A stretch of 40,461 nucleotides of DNA from IMG/VR virus record IMGVR_UViG_3300046468_000948, positions 1 through 40,461 of that record; one strand, written 5' to 3'. Position numbers and translations under genes: made by a program. Origin of the DNA: a virus. Shown here piece by piece: positions 12,709 through 20,200 of the stretch (its first letter is position 1; each line of letters starts with the position of its first letter). The notes beneath the pieces were generated by a model, which saw only the letters and a program-made list of their open reading frames with translations, was not told the DNA's origin and searched no databases.

Positions 12709-13149
12709 TTACTTGATTTCAATAGTTTTAGCTCGTTTAGCTTCTGGAATAATACGTTCCATGCTAACCTTAAGCAGTCCATCTTTCAATTCAGCACCTG
12801 TAATTTCTACATCGTCAGCTACTGTGAACACTTTACTGAACATACGTTGTGATATACCTTTGTGCAGTACATCATCCTTGTTGGTATCTTTAGCTTCTTT
12901 CTCTTTACTCTTGATAGTAAGCAGGTTATTTTCATAAGCTACATCAATATCATCTTTAGAGAAGCCAGCTAGTGCTACTTCAATGTCGTAAGTATTGCTA
13001 CCAGTCTTTACGATGTTGTATGGTGGGTAGTTTACTTGAGGTACTTGAAACACTTCATTGTCAAACATTGACTCAAAGTGATCAAATATGTTATCGAAAC
13101 CTACAGTTACAGGACGTAACTGGTTAAAAATAGATAAATGTTTATTCAT
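12709..13149 (-). CDS. hsp20: Small heat shock protein, Hsp20/IbpA type
   Basis: 146 residues, the usual length. The N-terminal arm (FDHFESMFDNE) leads to an alpha-crystallin domain starting YDIEVALAGFSKDDIDV (about 54-70), with the NLLTIKSKEKE strand, an F-x-K-x-F stretch and the A-x-L-K-D-G-L-L-K-V-S motif (about 120-130). A C-terminal IEI (I-x-I) motif docks neighbouring subunits. It is an ATP-independent holdase; marine T4-like phages commonly carry one, possibly for capsid or tail folding or host stress. AAAGGAG is 8 nt before the ATG. Both an early- and a late-type promoter lie upstream. Confidence 0.9.
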   Translation of the reverse strand: MNKHLSIFNQLRPVTVGFDNIFDHFESMFDNEVFQVPQVNYPPYNIVKTGSNTYDIEVALAGFSKDDIDVAYENNLLTIKSKEKEAKDTNKDDVLHKGISQRMFSKVFTVADDVEITGAELKDGLLKVSMERIIPEAKRAKTIEIK

Positions 13150-13186
13150 CTTTATACTCCTTTATTAAGCAAGTTAATTGTTATTA

Positions 13187-13207
13187 GTAGACCCTAATGG
13201 CATCTAC
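13187..13207 (-). other. Hairpin at predicted 5' end of late hsp20 mRNA
   Basis: GTAGA (13207-13203) pairs with TCTAC (13191-13187), with CC/GG possible inside the ATTA loop. Its first base, 13207, is exactly the +1 predicted from the GATAAATA box at 13220-13213. Confidence 0.5.
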
Positions 13208-13212
13208 AGTAT

Positions 13213-13220
13213 TATTTATC
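13213..13220 (-). promoter_or_regulatory. T4-type late promoter GATAAATA for hsp20
   Basis: 7 of 8 match to the T4 late consensus. Predicted +1 at 13207 coincides with the leader hairpin. The start codon lies 58 nt downstream, behind AAAGGAG. Confidence 0.6.
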
Positions 13221-13234
13221 ATAACACTATATAT

Positions 13235-13262
13235 AATATAAGCATTATTTACAAAAAGTCAA
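13235..13262 (-). promoter_or_regulatory. Sigma70-like promoter for hsp20
   Basis: TTGACT (13262-13257), 16-nt spacer, TATATT (13240-13235). An 18-nt reading to TATTAT is also possible. Upstream of the late box, so hsp20 may be transcribed throughout infection. The noncoding stretch 13263-13397 behind it holds AAAAAATTTTTT (13365-13376), a CACTATA-type repeat near 13310-13336 and nothing I can call a gene. Confidence 0.5.
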
Positions 13263-13397
13263 GGGCCAATTGACATCTTTTTTAACGTGACCCTACTATA
13301 TGTGCCTGTGTTCACTATGGCACTATACGTATTCGAAAGTTTACAAAGTTTACAAATGTAAGTGAAAAAATTTTTTAAGCTGAGCTTCGCTGAAATT

Positions 13398-13430
13398 AGA
13401 GGGGTTATGGACACGCAATCCACCCCCTCT
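13398..13430 (-). terminator. Possible terminator hairpin after the 92-aa gene
   Basis: AGAGGGG (13398-13404) pairs with CCCCTCT (13424-13430), with TGGA/TCCA stacked inside. It lies 14 nt beyond the stop of the minus-strand gene ending at 13445. The sequence after it on the minus strand (AATTTC) is not a good U-tract. The AAAAAATTTTTT block 22 nt further could serve, so the call is tentative. Confidence 0.4.
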
Positions 13431-13444
13431 AAAAATAAATCGTA

Positions 13445-13723
13445 CTAGTAAGTGTACTTGATTGACTTCTTCTTACCAACTGTACCGTTGATCTTCTCAA
13501 CAGTTATACCAAGTTTACCAGCTTCTAACTGAGCAAATACACCTTGGTTAAGAGTAATACCACTCTTTAGACCTTCATGAAACAACTGGCTTCTGCCTAT
13601 TTCGCTATTACCAGACTGTTTACTTTCAGCTAAAAACCTTTTGATCCACGTTCTAGCTGTCTCTTGTTTGTTTTCTTTCTTTACTGTAACAGTAGATTCT
13701 ACTGTATTTGTTGTATTTTCCAT
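13445..13723 (-). CDS. Hypothetical protein (92 aa), possible DNA binding
   Basis: Not recognised by family. The first 22 residues are Thr/Val/Glu rich and probably disordered. Then a helix with WIKRFLAES, a Ser/Gly turn, a helix ending LFHEGLKSGITLNQGVFAQLEAG, and a basic beta-hairpin TVGKKKSIKYTY. The helix-turn-helix-like spacing and basic end are compatible with DNA binding, but this is weak. Promoter at 13757-13785 contains a perfect palindrome, so it may be autoregulated. GGAG lies 5 nt before the ATG. Confidence 0.55.
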   Translation of the reverse strand: MENTTNTVESTVTVKKENKQETARTWIKRFLAESKQSGNSEIGRSQLFHEGLKSGITLNQGVFAQLEAGKLGITVEKINGTVGKKKSIKYTY

Positions 13724-13756
13724 TTTTACTCCTGTGTTTAATGGTTAATTAACTAT

Positions 13757-13785
13757 AATATACACTAATCAAGACGTCTTGTCAA
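13757..13785 (-). promoter_or_regulatory. Sigma70 promoter overlapped by a perfect operator palindrome
   Basis: TTGACA (13785-13780), 17-nt spacer, TATATT (13762-13757). CAAGACGTCTTG (13770-13781), a perfect 12-bp palindrome, overlaps the -35 and the first half of the spacer. Its core AAGACGTCTT fits the AAGA-NN-TCTT elements in the promoters at 8521 and 8856. Confidence 0.75.
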
Positions 13786-13828
13786 CCAGAATAACCAATT
13801 AAAAAACCCTTATAAATCAACAGTTTAG

Positions 13829-13840
13829 CAAGATGTCTTG
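13829..13840. promoter_or_regulatory. Operator-like near-palindrome CAAGATGTCTTG
   Basis: Differs from the perfect CAAGACGTCTTG at 13770-13781 by one base and lies 59 bp from it, about 5.6 helical turns. No good promoter overlaps it. Two sites bracketing the divergent region could allow cooperative binding. Confidence 0.45.
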
Positions 13841-13902
13841 GTTATTATAACTCAATATATCCAAAAAACCATTAAAATGATGTTTACTATGGGTTGTATT
13901 GT

Positions 13903-13910
13903 TCTAAATA
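13903..13910 (+). promoter_or_regulatory. Late-type promoter box TCTAAATA
   Basis: Matches TATAAATA in 7 of 8 positions. Predicted +1 at 13916 gives a 23-nt leader with GGGAGGAG before the ATG at 13939. Confidence 0.45.
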
Positions 13911-13938
13911 CTATACAAAATATAGGGAGGAGTCTATT

Positions 13939-14220
13939 ATGAAGAGTAATAAAAGACCTGTAACTGACAAGCAATGGAAAAATTACAAGCAAAGAGCTCC
14001 AAAAATTCCAGATTACACCTGCCCTCAAATCGATGACGTGTTAGAACGTATCGAAAAGATACACAAAAAACAAAAGCTCAGTGAGTTTCAGCATGATCAA
14101 CTGATGAAAAGAATGGAACGTCTACGTAAGGCCAACGACCTATTACGTGAAAGTGGAATCTATTGGTATGGAATAGCAAAGAAGATCAAAGGTGGCAACG
14201 ACAAGTACAGCGATCTTTAG
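13939..14220 (+). CDS. Conserved-type phage protein with coiled coil (93 aa)
   Basis: From ATG 13939 (MKSNKRPVTD), chosen because GGGAGGAG lies 7 nt ahead; an upstream in-frame start at 13894 precedes the late box's +1. CPQIDDVLERIEKI and LMKRMERLRKANDLLRESG form two helices in a coiled-coil hairpin. The C-P-x-I-D and L-R-x-A-N-x-x-L-R-E-x-G pattern resembles small uncharacterised proteins found widely in phages. Soluble, basic. Function unknown. Confidence 0.6.
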   Translation: MKSNKRPVTDKQWKNYKQRAPKIPDYTCPQIDDVLERIEKIHKKQKLSEFQHDQLMKRMERLRKANDLLRESGIYWYGIAKKIKGGNDKYSDL

Positions 14221-14222
14221 AA

Positions 14223-14230
14223 CATAAATA
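14223..14230 (+). promoter_or_regulatory. T4-type late promoter CATAAATA, leaderless spacing
   Basis: 7 of 8 match; five nucleotides to the ATG at 14236. No ribosome binding site. Confidence 0.65.
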
Positions 14231-14235
14231 CTAAT

Positions 14236-14805
14236 ATGAACAATAGTGTTAGTAATAAGAAAACAATACTATTACGTAGAAACAATCCACCATTCAAACT
14301 GTTAGGAGATATTAGTTCTGATTACTGTTTACAGTTTAGCAAACACATAAAGAACTGGACTCTCCGAGACACACTTCAACTTCGTGATAGTAACAATACC
14401 GATTATGATGCAAGTAGGATAAAAGGTTACAATCATAGTAACATACAATACACTACACATCAACAACCGGAAACCACAGATTACAATCTAACCTACAGCG
14501 AATACAATCCGTTGGTAGAACACGTACAGAATGTAATTGGTAATACCTATCGTATGCGTTGGGCAAAACTAAATGCTGATACAACATTGGATTGGCATCT
14601 AGATCCACCAACAGGAGATAGGTTTGTAATTGTGGTTCGGGGTTCACATCTATGTGAGGTTAAATTAAAGGACAGGATTGAAACTCAGGAAATGCTTCCT
14701 GGTGAGGTTTGGTATCTAAACAGTAATTGGTATCATAGAGTAATTAATCCCAATACACAAGATAGGTATGCTATACTAGGTTGTTTTGATTTTAATCATA
14801 GATAA
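14236..14805 (+). CDS. Aspartyl/asparaginyl beta-hydroxylase-like 2OG-Fe(II) oxygenase
   Basis: 189 residues. LDWHLDPPTGDRFVIVV (about residues 118-134) gives the H-x-D facial dyad and the strand leading to 2-oxoglutarate binding. GEVWYLNSNWYHRVINP (about 155-171) supplies the distal His, followed by RYAILGC with the Arg that would bind 2OG. This is the double-stranded beta-helix order of the Asp/Asn hydroxylase family. Such enzymes hydroxylate protein side chains; phage relatives have unknown targets. Predicted leaderless late gene. Its 3' end overlaps a 34-aa gene on the other strand. Confidence 0.7.
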   Translation: MNNSVSNKKTILLRRNNPPFKLLGDISSDYCLQFSKHIKNWTLRDTLQLRDSNNTDYDASRIKGYNHSNIQYTTHQQPETTDYNLTYSEYNPLVEHVQNVIGNTYRMRWAKLNADTTLDWHLDPPTGDRFVIVVRGSHLCEVKLKDRIETQEMLPGEVWYLNSNWYHRVINPNTQDRYAILGCFDFNHR

Positions 14806-14896
14806 AAGGATCTTTCTTTTGTATCTCTTTTAATCTACGTTTCATTCTTCTACGATATTTCCAAGCATGATATTTTTCTAATATCCATTTAAACAT
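14792..14896 (-). CDS. Small basic protein (34 aa), last gene of the modification operon
   Basis: Found by direct reading. It begins MFKWILEKYHAWKYRRR and ends KKDPFIYD, with 12 Lys/Arg. The ATG overlaps the radical SAM stop by 8 nt, with GGAAGGG about 8 nt before it, so translational coupling is likely. The RLKEIQKKDPFIY ending resembles short basic proteins I associate with marine T4-like phages. It overlaps the hydroxylase gene's end on the plus strand by 14 nt. Nucleic acid binding is plausible from charge only. Confidence 0.55.
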   Translation of the reverse strand: MFKWILEKYHAWKYRRRMKRRLKEIQKKDPFIYD

Positions 14897-16073
14897 TTGA
14901 GTTTCCCTTCCATGATTCCATATAGTGTAACAGCTCTGGACAACTTGAACCTATGTCTTGATTCCTACTGCTATCAACTTTACTAGTGAAGTCAACAAAC
15001 TCAGCTCTCAACTGTGATTGCTTGTGTCGATCAACTTTTCTAGTTAACATATGTATCACTTGATTGTATCCATCATCTTGATTGTTGTATGGTTTTAATT
15101 GTTCTACATATTTTTGTTTAACTTCTGTTGGCAGTAAATCTATACAAAGGTGTTCTGGAGTGTACAGTACATTACTATATATCACTTTATCTATTCCTTT
15201 GCGTTTGCACCATTCAAGTGTTTGTGCTAGATTGTCTATTGTGTAGATGCTGGTTGTAATACTTACGTGTGTCTTATCTCTAAAGTTTTCCAACAAACGA
15301 TCTATATTGTTTTCCAATACATTCCATTTGGTTCCGTGTCTAGCATACTCTGCTCTAGGACCAATGCAGTCCATACTAACAGTAACACCAACGTGACCAG
15401 TAAACTTCTTCCACTCATCTATTGCGTCTCTGCCTTTGTAATCAAGTTTAAGCATATTGGTATTGTATCTTAACTGTACATCTGATCTATTGTTATCCAA
15501 TAGCATTTGTAATATAACCCAATGGGTATCGTTTATCAAAGGCTCACCACCTGCCCAGTATACCAACTTAACGTCTTTGATATTTTTTCTAAATGTATCT
15601 ATAATATCCTGTTGTTTTAGTTCACCTACCTTTAGAACACTCTTATCACTTACAACAGGATTGAATTGTTGTAGCTCTGGATTCTTTTTTACTTCTTGAT
15701 TCCACATACTACTACAAAACGTACCACACATCCTACAAGCCATGTTACACAAGTTACTATCTCTAATGTCCCACAACACTATAGTATTTGTTTCTTCAGT
15801 GGTGTGTGTTTGATGTTTGCGGTTTAGTTCACTGCTATTGATATTGGTTCTACTGCTAGGCAACCCAACATTCTCTTTACGCCAACACCTTTCACATACT
15901 TTTGGTTGTTCGTTGTTTAGTAATTCTTTTCGTATAATTTTCATTTGTTTACTATTTGCAAAGTCTTGTATACTATTAAACTTACCAACAGGTGTCATAT
16001 CACAACAACTGCTATACTGACCTTTGGGGTTTATGTAAATACCTTCCCAAGCATACAAACAAAAATTATTCAT
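14889..16073 (-). CDS. Radical SAM protein with N-terminal cysteine (twitch/SPASM-like) module
   Basis: 394 residues. The N-terminal 65 residues carry a C-x16-SCC cluster (YSSCCD) and CERCWRKE, an auxiliary Fe-S-type module placed before the barrel. The core has CNMACRMC (about 112-119), the Cx3Cx2C motif, then YWAGGEPL (about 172-179), the SAM-binding GGEP, and VSMDCIG near 232. It ends in a helical tail with SCPELL. Family members (twitch/SPASM radical SAM) generate a 5'-deoxyadenosyl radical to modify peptides, sugars or cofactors. It overlaps the sulfotransferase gene by 8 nt. A paralogue with the same architecture is encoded at 17655-19199. Substrate unknown. Confidence 0.8.
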   Translation of the reverse strand: MNNFCLYAWEGIYINPKGQYSSCCDMTPVGKFNSIQDFANSKQMKIIRKELLNNEQPKVCERCWRKENVGLPSSRTNINSSELNRKHQTHTTEETNTIVLWDIRDSNLCNMACRMCGTFCSSMWNQEVKKNPELQQFNPVVSDKSVLKVGELKQQDIIDTFRKNIKDVKLVYWAGGEPLINDTHWVILQMLLDNNRSDVQLRYNTNMLKLDYKGRDAIDEWKKFTGHVGVTVSMDCIGPRAEYARHGTKWNVLENNIDRLLENFRDKTHVSITTSIYTIDNLAQTLEWCKRKGIDKVIYSNVLYTPEHLCIDLLPTEVKQKYVEQLKPYNNQDDGYNQVIHMLTRKVDRHKQSQLRAEFVDFTSKVDSSRNQDIGSSCPELLHYMESWKGNSNV

Positions 16074-16776
16074 TGTAGTTTACCATATCTCCTTCTAGTG
16101 TAGCTCTACCATGCAAGTCCTTGTCAGCTTGTTCATATGCAGAACGTAACTCGCTTAGGTTAACTATTACACTTTCTTTGTCTGGACTTTTCTTTACAGT
16201 ATTCTCCAATACCAATCTATTGCCAGTTATACTCTCATACAGGTCGCTTGGGTTATCAGTTAGTTCTTCAGTAAATATTATTTGATCAGGTTTGATATTA
16301 AAGTCGTTGTCTCCCCACAAATGATTAATGTTTCTTATTTGTACATCAAGCGAATTAAGAAACAACGGTGTATCTATAGTAACTTTAGTATCATCAAGAT
16401 CGTTTATCCATTGATTCTTATGAGTACTGATAGCTAAACTCAATGCACTCTCCCACAAGTTCTTTCGTAACAATAAAATATTATAGTGAGAGTTTTGATT
16501 TATTTCATGCCACCATCCCATTTCATTTGCGTTAAGCAAATCAATTAGATGAAATTTTGAAACACAATAGCTTTTAGGAAATATATTCCAACGTGTTCGC
16601 ATATCGTTGTTACGTCTAAATGGTTCACTTCCGTAACGTCTATGATTAAATTCTGTAGAATACTCTGGGTATTCAGATACAAGTCCAGTAATTATATTAT
16701 GAAAAACAAATGTACTTCCACTTCTTGGAGATCCAAAAACTGTTATATTGTTGTGTGTTTGACTAGGGGAGAACAT
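16066..16776 (-). CDS. Sulfotransferase (PAPS-dependent type)
   Basis: 236 residues. TVFGSPRSGSTFVFH (about residues 12-26) is the 5'-phosphosulfate-binding P-loop (SPRSGST), and ILLLRKNLWESALSLAIS (about 97-114) is the 3'-phosphate-binding motif with R and S positions in order. DQIIFTEEL matches the later strand that holds substrate residues. The family transfers sulfate from PAPS to hydroxyls or amines on sugars, lipids or proteins. It overlaps the SGNH gene by 14 nt and the radical SAM gene by 8 nt, so it acts with them. The APS-kinase-like protein at 3057-3503 could supply PAPS. Confidence 0.75.
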   Translation of the reverse strand: MFSPSQTHNNITVFGSPRSGSTFVFHNIITGLVSEYPEYSTEFNHRRYGSEPFRRNNDMRTRWNIFPKSYCVSKFHLIDLLNANEMGWWHEINQNSHYNILLLRKNLWESALSLAISTHKNQWINDLDDTKVTIDTPLFLNSLDVQIRNINHLWGDNDFNIKPDQIIFTEELTDNPSDLYESITGNRLVLENTVKKSPDKESVIVNLSELRSAYEQADKDLHGRATLEGDMVNYNE

Positions 16777-17662
16777 TTATATTCTCCAAATAAGGTATTA
16801 ACTGTGAATCAACATATTCTTTATAAAGTTCAGCACTATAATGACCTCCTGGACAATGTCTATTAATATTATACTTGTCTAAATTTTTAAATGCATCACA
16901 AAAGCCAGGAGCCATTGTTGGTGTAATATATTGGTCAACTGTATCAAGAATATTATGATGCTGATAAAAAATTGATTCGTCTAGCGATCCTTTTATATAA
17001 TTAAAACTCTTTCCACTATGCCATACGTCTTTGCTAAAGTTATTCATAGGGTCTACAAATACTAAATCAGCTCCTCTACTAACAACTAATTGTATAATAG
17101 CTCTCATATAAGCAAATGTTTCTAATACCAGTGCAGTACTATCGTTACCTAGTTCTAAGTCTAACAACTTATATTTTTTTAGGTCCGTATGGCCTTGTAC
17201 AAATGAATTCATACTTGTGATATAACCTGCTTCTGGTTGCCAAGGATTCTGATAATAACTTTTTCTAGTAGGTGCAGTAATTCCACATATAACCAAAGTA
17301 CCTTTGTTTATTCTGTATAACTGTTCTATAACTTTATAAAATATAATATTGTTGCTACTACCATTGAGTGCATGATTAGAACAAGGCACATCTAGTTTAC
17401 TGGCTAATACATTTCCTATGCTATTTGCATTACAGTTTTCTTTTTCATTTGGATCCAATGTTTCTAAAAAAGTAAACCATTTATAGTTATTATAATTCAT
17501 TCTAACTTTTCCGGAGTCACCGTTTTCTGTAATCTGTTTAAACTCTGATCCTGTAGCTTCTTTAAATTGTTTATGGAAGTCTTTGTTGTTAACAAAGTTA
17601 GTATAGTTTGTTTCGTGTCCGTACATAAAGCTATCACCAAATACTATAATGTCTTTAACCAT
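16763..17662 (-). CDS. SGNH/GDSL hydrolase family protein
   Basis: 299 residues from the ATG at 17662, chosen over 17668 because AAGGAG has better spacing. IIVFGDSFMYGHE (about 5-17) has the GDS nucleophile of block I. NHALNGSSNNIIFYKV gives the G and N of blocks II-III. NRHCPGGHYSAELY (about 268-281) supplies the His of block V, with the Asp position less clear. Central strand TLVICGITAPTR fits the fold. Likely removes or transfers acyl groups (acetyl, for instance) on a glycan. Sits between the radical SAM and sulfotransferase genes and overlaps both. Confidence 0.7.
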   Translation of the reverse strand: MVKDIIVFGDSFMYGHETNYTNFVNNKDFHKQFKEATGSEFKQITENGDSGKVRMNYNNYKWFTFLETLDPNEKENCNANSIGNVLASKLDVPCSNHALNGSSNNIIFYKVIEQLYRINKGTLVICGITAPTRKSYYQNPWQPEAGYITSMNSFVQGHTDLKKYKLLDLELGNDSTALVLETFAYMRAIIQLVVSRGADLVFVDPMNNFSKDVWHSGKSFNYIKGSLDESIFYQHHNILDTVDQYITPTMAPGFCDAFKNLDKYNINRHCPGGHYSAELYKEYVDSQLIPYLENINVLP

Positions 17663-19199
17663 AACCATTCTCCTTTTTACAAAACTCTACAAATCCTTTT
17701 AGCTCAGGAAACACAGAAACAAAATCTTTATTTCTACGTCTACTATTTTCTATAACCCACTGATAGAATCTCTTTCTATCACGTTTTCTTTCAGGGCTGT
17801 CATTGTATCTTACGTGTATCATTAAATCAAATACAATTCTTTTAAACTTATCAATCTCGTTAGCAGTAAACGCAATGTTATCATTCCAACCTGGGAATAC
17901 TGCATGGGCTATCATATAATCTAAAGCAGGCACAAGATAATCCTCAACTATATCTTTTGTTAAGTTTCTTGCGTCTAAAAATTCTGGGTGTCTAACGTAT
18001 GGAGTATCAATACCAACTCTTTCAAAACTTTTCTTTGTTGGTCTTTCGCTTTGTGGATTAGTTACTGTTTCAAACTTACCTAAGTCAATTAACGTCTCGT
18101 CTTTAATCCAATATTGTATGTTACAACTATTGTACTCTTGTTTAAGAGTAAACACATACTCTAAGAACGTTTTAAATGTTGGAGCACTTAATAAATTAAA
18201 TGCACTCATGAATGTTACTCTAGTATCTTTGGTATTATCTAAAAAGTATTTTACGTTATGAGTAAACTTATTCCAATCCATTCCATCTCTAATATAATTA
18301 CATTGTTCACCTGTTGCTTCTGCACTAGTAAACAATATAAACTTCTTAATACATTTGTTGCTTACCAATTGGTTAACTTTATCAACAAAACGTAACCATA
18401 GCTTGTCAGGAACACCTGCGTTGCTGTTTACAGCAAATTCTAAATCTGGATTTGGATTTTCTAACAAGTAATCTATAACCTTAAACGTATGTTTACTCAT
18501 TAGTGGCTCGCCGCCTGTAATTCTAAAGGTATGCATATTGTCTTTGGCTTTTGGAAACCATTCCCAAAATGCATCTGTATAAGGATTGTCTTCGCTGTTT
18601 TTAAAATGAGTTTGTACGTCTTGTCCACCATTGAACAACATTTTTTCTAACTTATATGGTCCGTGTTGTTTTATTTCTTCTACCCATTTAGTACTGAAGT
18701 TAGGACCGCAGTAAGCACATTTAAAGTTACACACATTGCTAAAACTTACTTCAACATAACGTGGGTAAACATCTTCGTGTCCTTTTAGTTTACTAATATC
18801 ATCGTGATCATCAATACTAAAGCTGTCTATACTTTTATATACTCTATCGCTGTATGTAGTTTTAGTACCGTTGTCTTCTACTCTCCAACAGTAGTCACAC
18901 TCTTTGGGACGCTCTCCATTGAGCATCTTTGTACGTTGTTGTTTTTTAAAACCAGTATTGTGTAACGCACTTGGATTATTTTTTAATTCTTCTAATGGAA
19001 TTTTATGAGGACTAGGGTGATGGCAACTGTGTGTTAAGCCATTGCCTAAATGCATAGTAACTTGAGTCCACTTGGCCAAACAGAATCCAGGGCCAGTCTG
19101 GTCCAGCAGTTTCTTCATACTGCTTTTGGTTTTATCGTTGACTGCTACTCTTCCTTGTTTGTCCGGAAATAATCCTGCATCATTAAGGGTTCTGGCCAT
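17655..19199 (-). CDS. Radical SAM protein with N-terminal cysteine (twitch/SPASM-like) module
   Basis: 514 residues. The N-terminal module has CLAKW, SCHHP and CDYCWRVEDNGTKTTYSD, paralleling the one at 14889. The core motif is CNFKCAYC (about residues 152-159); FRITGGEPLMSKHT (about 223-236) is the SAM-binding GGEP stretch. FAVNSNAG and FLFTSAEATGEQ are later barrel strands. The C-terminal 100 residues are helical and rich in Lys/Arg (ERKRDRKRFYQW). It is preceded by a 14-nt gap with an AGGATG ribosome site and overlaps the SGNH gene downstream. Substrate unknown; peptide or sugar modification is the family norm. Confidence 0.8.
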   Translation of the reverse strand: MARTLNDAGLFPDKQGRVAVNDKTKSSMKKLLDQTGPGFCLAKWTQVTMHLGNGLTHSCHHPSPHKIPLEELKNNPSALHNTGFKKQQRTKMLNGERPKECDYCWRVEDNGTKTTYSDRVYKSIDSFSIDDHDDISKLKGHEDVYPRYVEVSFSNVCNFKCAYCGPNFSTKWVEEIKQHGPYKLEKMLFNGGQDVQTHFKNSEDNPYTDAFWEWFPKAKDNMHTFRITGGEPLMSKHTFKVIDYLLENPNPDLEFAVNSNAGVPDKLWLRFVDKVNQLVSNKCIKKFILFTSAEATGEQCNYIRDGMDWNKFTHNVKYFLDNTKDTRVTFMSAFNLLSAPTFKTFLEYVFTLKQEYNSCNIQYWIKDETLIDLGKFETVTNPQSERPTKKSFERVGIDTPYVRHPEFLDARNLTKDIVEDYLVPALDYMIAHAVFPGWNDNIAFTANEIDKFKRIVFDLMIHVRYNDSPERKRDRKRFYQWVIENSRRRNKDFVSVFPELKGFVEFCKKENGYG

Positions 19200-19213
19200 A
19201 ATTATAAATCATC

Positions 19214-20200
19214 CTATTCAAGTGTATCTTCTACTTGATCCTCTCTAACTTGTGCTCCAAGTCTGCTAGGATTGATATATACTTCTTTAAAGAAACGAGA
19301 ACCTTCTTTACCTAAATCAGCAATTTCTAAATCAAGTTCTGATCTAATATCATACCCTAGTTTATTACTTTCATCTTGTAATTTTGTATAGTTCCATTTC
19401 ATTCCAGTTCTAGGACATAGCTGATCAGAATCTTGTTCAAAGTTTGGTAATACGTTTTCTTTAAAGTAATTAGATAACCAATCAAAGTCTCTAACGTTTT
19501 TCCAATCCCAACTTTCTCTTTGAATGTTTGTCATATGACAACCAAGTCTAGCACCATAGATTGCCCATAGTCCGTTCTCACTATCATCGCCAACACTCAT
19601 CCAAGTTAGTAGTCGTTTATAATTTTTATTGTGTACTTTTTGTTTTAAGTATAATGGATCTATTACATCACCGTCTACTAATCCCATCTTAACACCTTCA
19701 CGGAAACCCGCTCGCCATGCTTGTAAAGGACTAGCATTATTCATAACGTCACAGTAAATATTATTCATTTGTACATAATTAATATTCCAACAGAAATCAA
19801 CCTGAGCTCGTTTATCTCCTGCTGGTGCATTCTCGTGTGTTTGCATTCCGTACACAACTTGTTTTGGCCAACACTTAATACCACCGTTACCATATACAAG
19901 GCCGTTAACTATATTCTTACCAGCCCAACTTATTACGTCAGTATCTCTAATACGTTCCATATCTATTTCAATGCCAAAGAAATCTTCTTTAACAATGTTA
20001 TCAGCATCAATACCAATAAACCTATCTGTCTCTGCTAAATCTGCCGCGGCTTTGTGAGCGGCATCACTTCCAAATACACCATGACTTCTTTTAGCCCACG
20101 GTGCTTTCTCAATTAAATTATTGTAGTTTTCATCTGCGTTAGGCTCGTCATAGCTGATAAAAACAATATCAAATTCGTTGATACTAACCATTTTGCTCAT
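19214..20200 (-). CDS. Glycosyltransferase-like protein (GT-A, DxD)
   Basis: 328 residues. FDIVFISYDEPNADENYNNL opens a nucleotide-sugar-binding Rossmann-like half. RFIGIDADNIVKEDFF (about residues 61-76) carries the DxD metal motif (D-A-D) at the end of the fourth strand. GNGGIKCWPKQV fits the acceptor loop with G-N-G-G. This matches GT-A glycosyltransferases that use UDP- or GDP-sugars. Known only at family level; donor and acceptor unknown. It overlaps the 339-aa gene by 17 nt. In this operon it would glycosylate a glycan, a tail protein or DNA. Confidence 0.65.
   Translation of the reverse strand: MSKMVSINEFDIVFISYDEPNADENYNNLIEKAPWAKRSHGVFGSDAAHKAAADLAETDRFIGIDADNIVKEDFFGIEIDMERIRDTDVISWAGKNIVNGLVYGNGGIKCWPKQVVYGMQTHENAPAGDKRAQVDFCWNINYVQMNNIYCDVMNNASPLQAWRAGFREGVKMGLVDGDVIDPLYLKQKVHNKNYKRLLTWMSVGDDSENGLWAIYGARLGCHMTNIQRESWDWKNVRDFDWLSNYFKENVLPNFEQDSDQLCPRTGMKWNYTKLQDESNKLGYDIRSELDLEIADLGKEGSRFFKEVYINPSRLGAQVREDQVEDTLE

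Noticed and set aside
12695-12937. 80-aa plus-strand ORF
   Set aside because: Antisense shadow of hsp20, which is unambiguous.
14453-14647. 64-aa minus-strand ORF
   Set aside because: Antisense shadow of the hydroxylase gene; no promoter or ribosome site.
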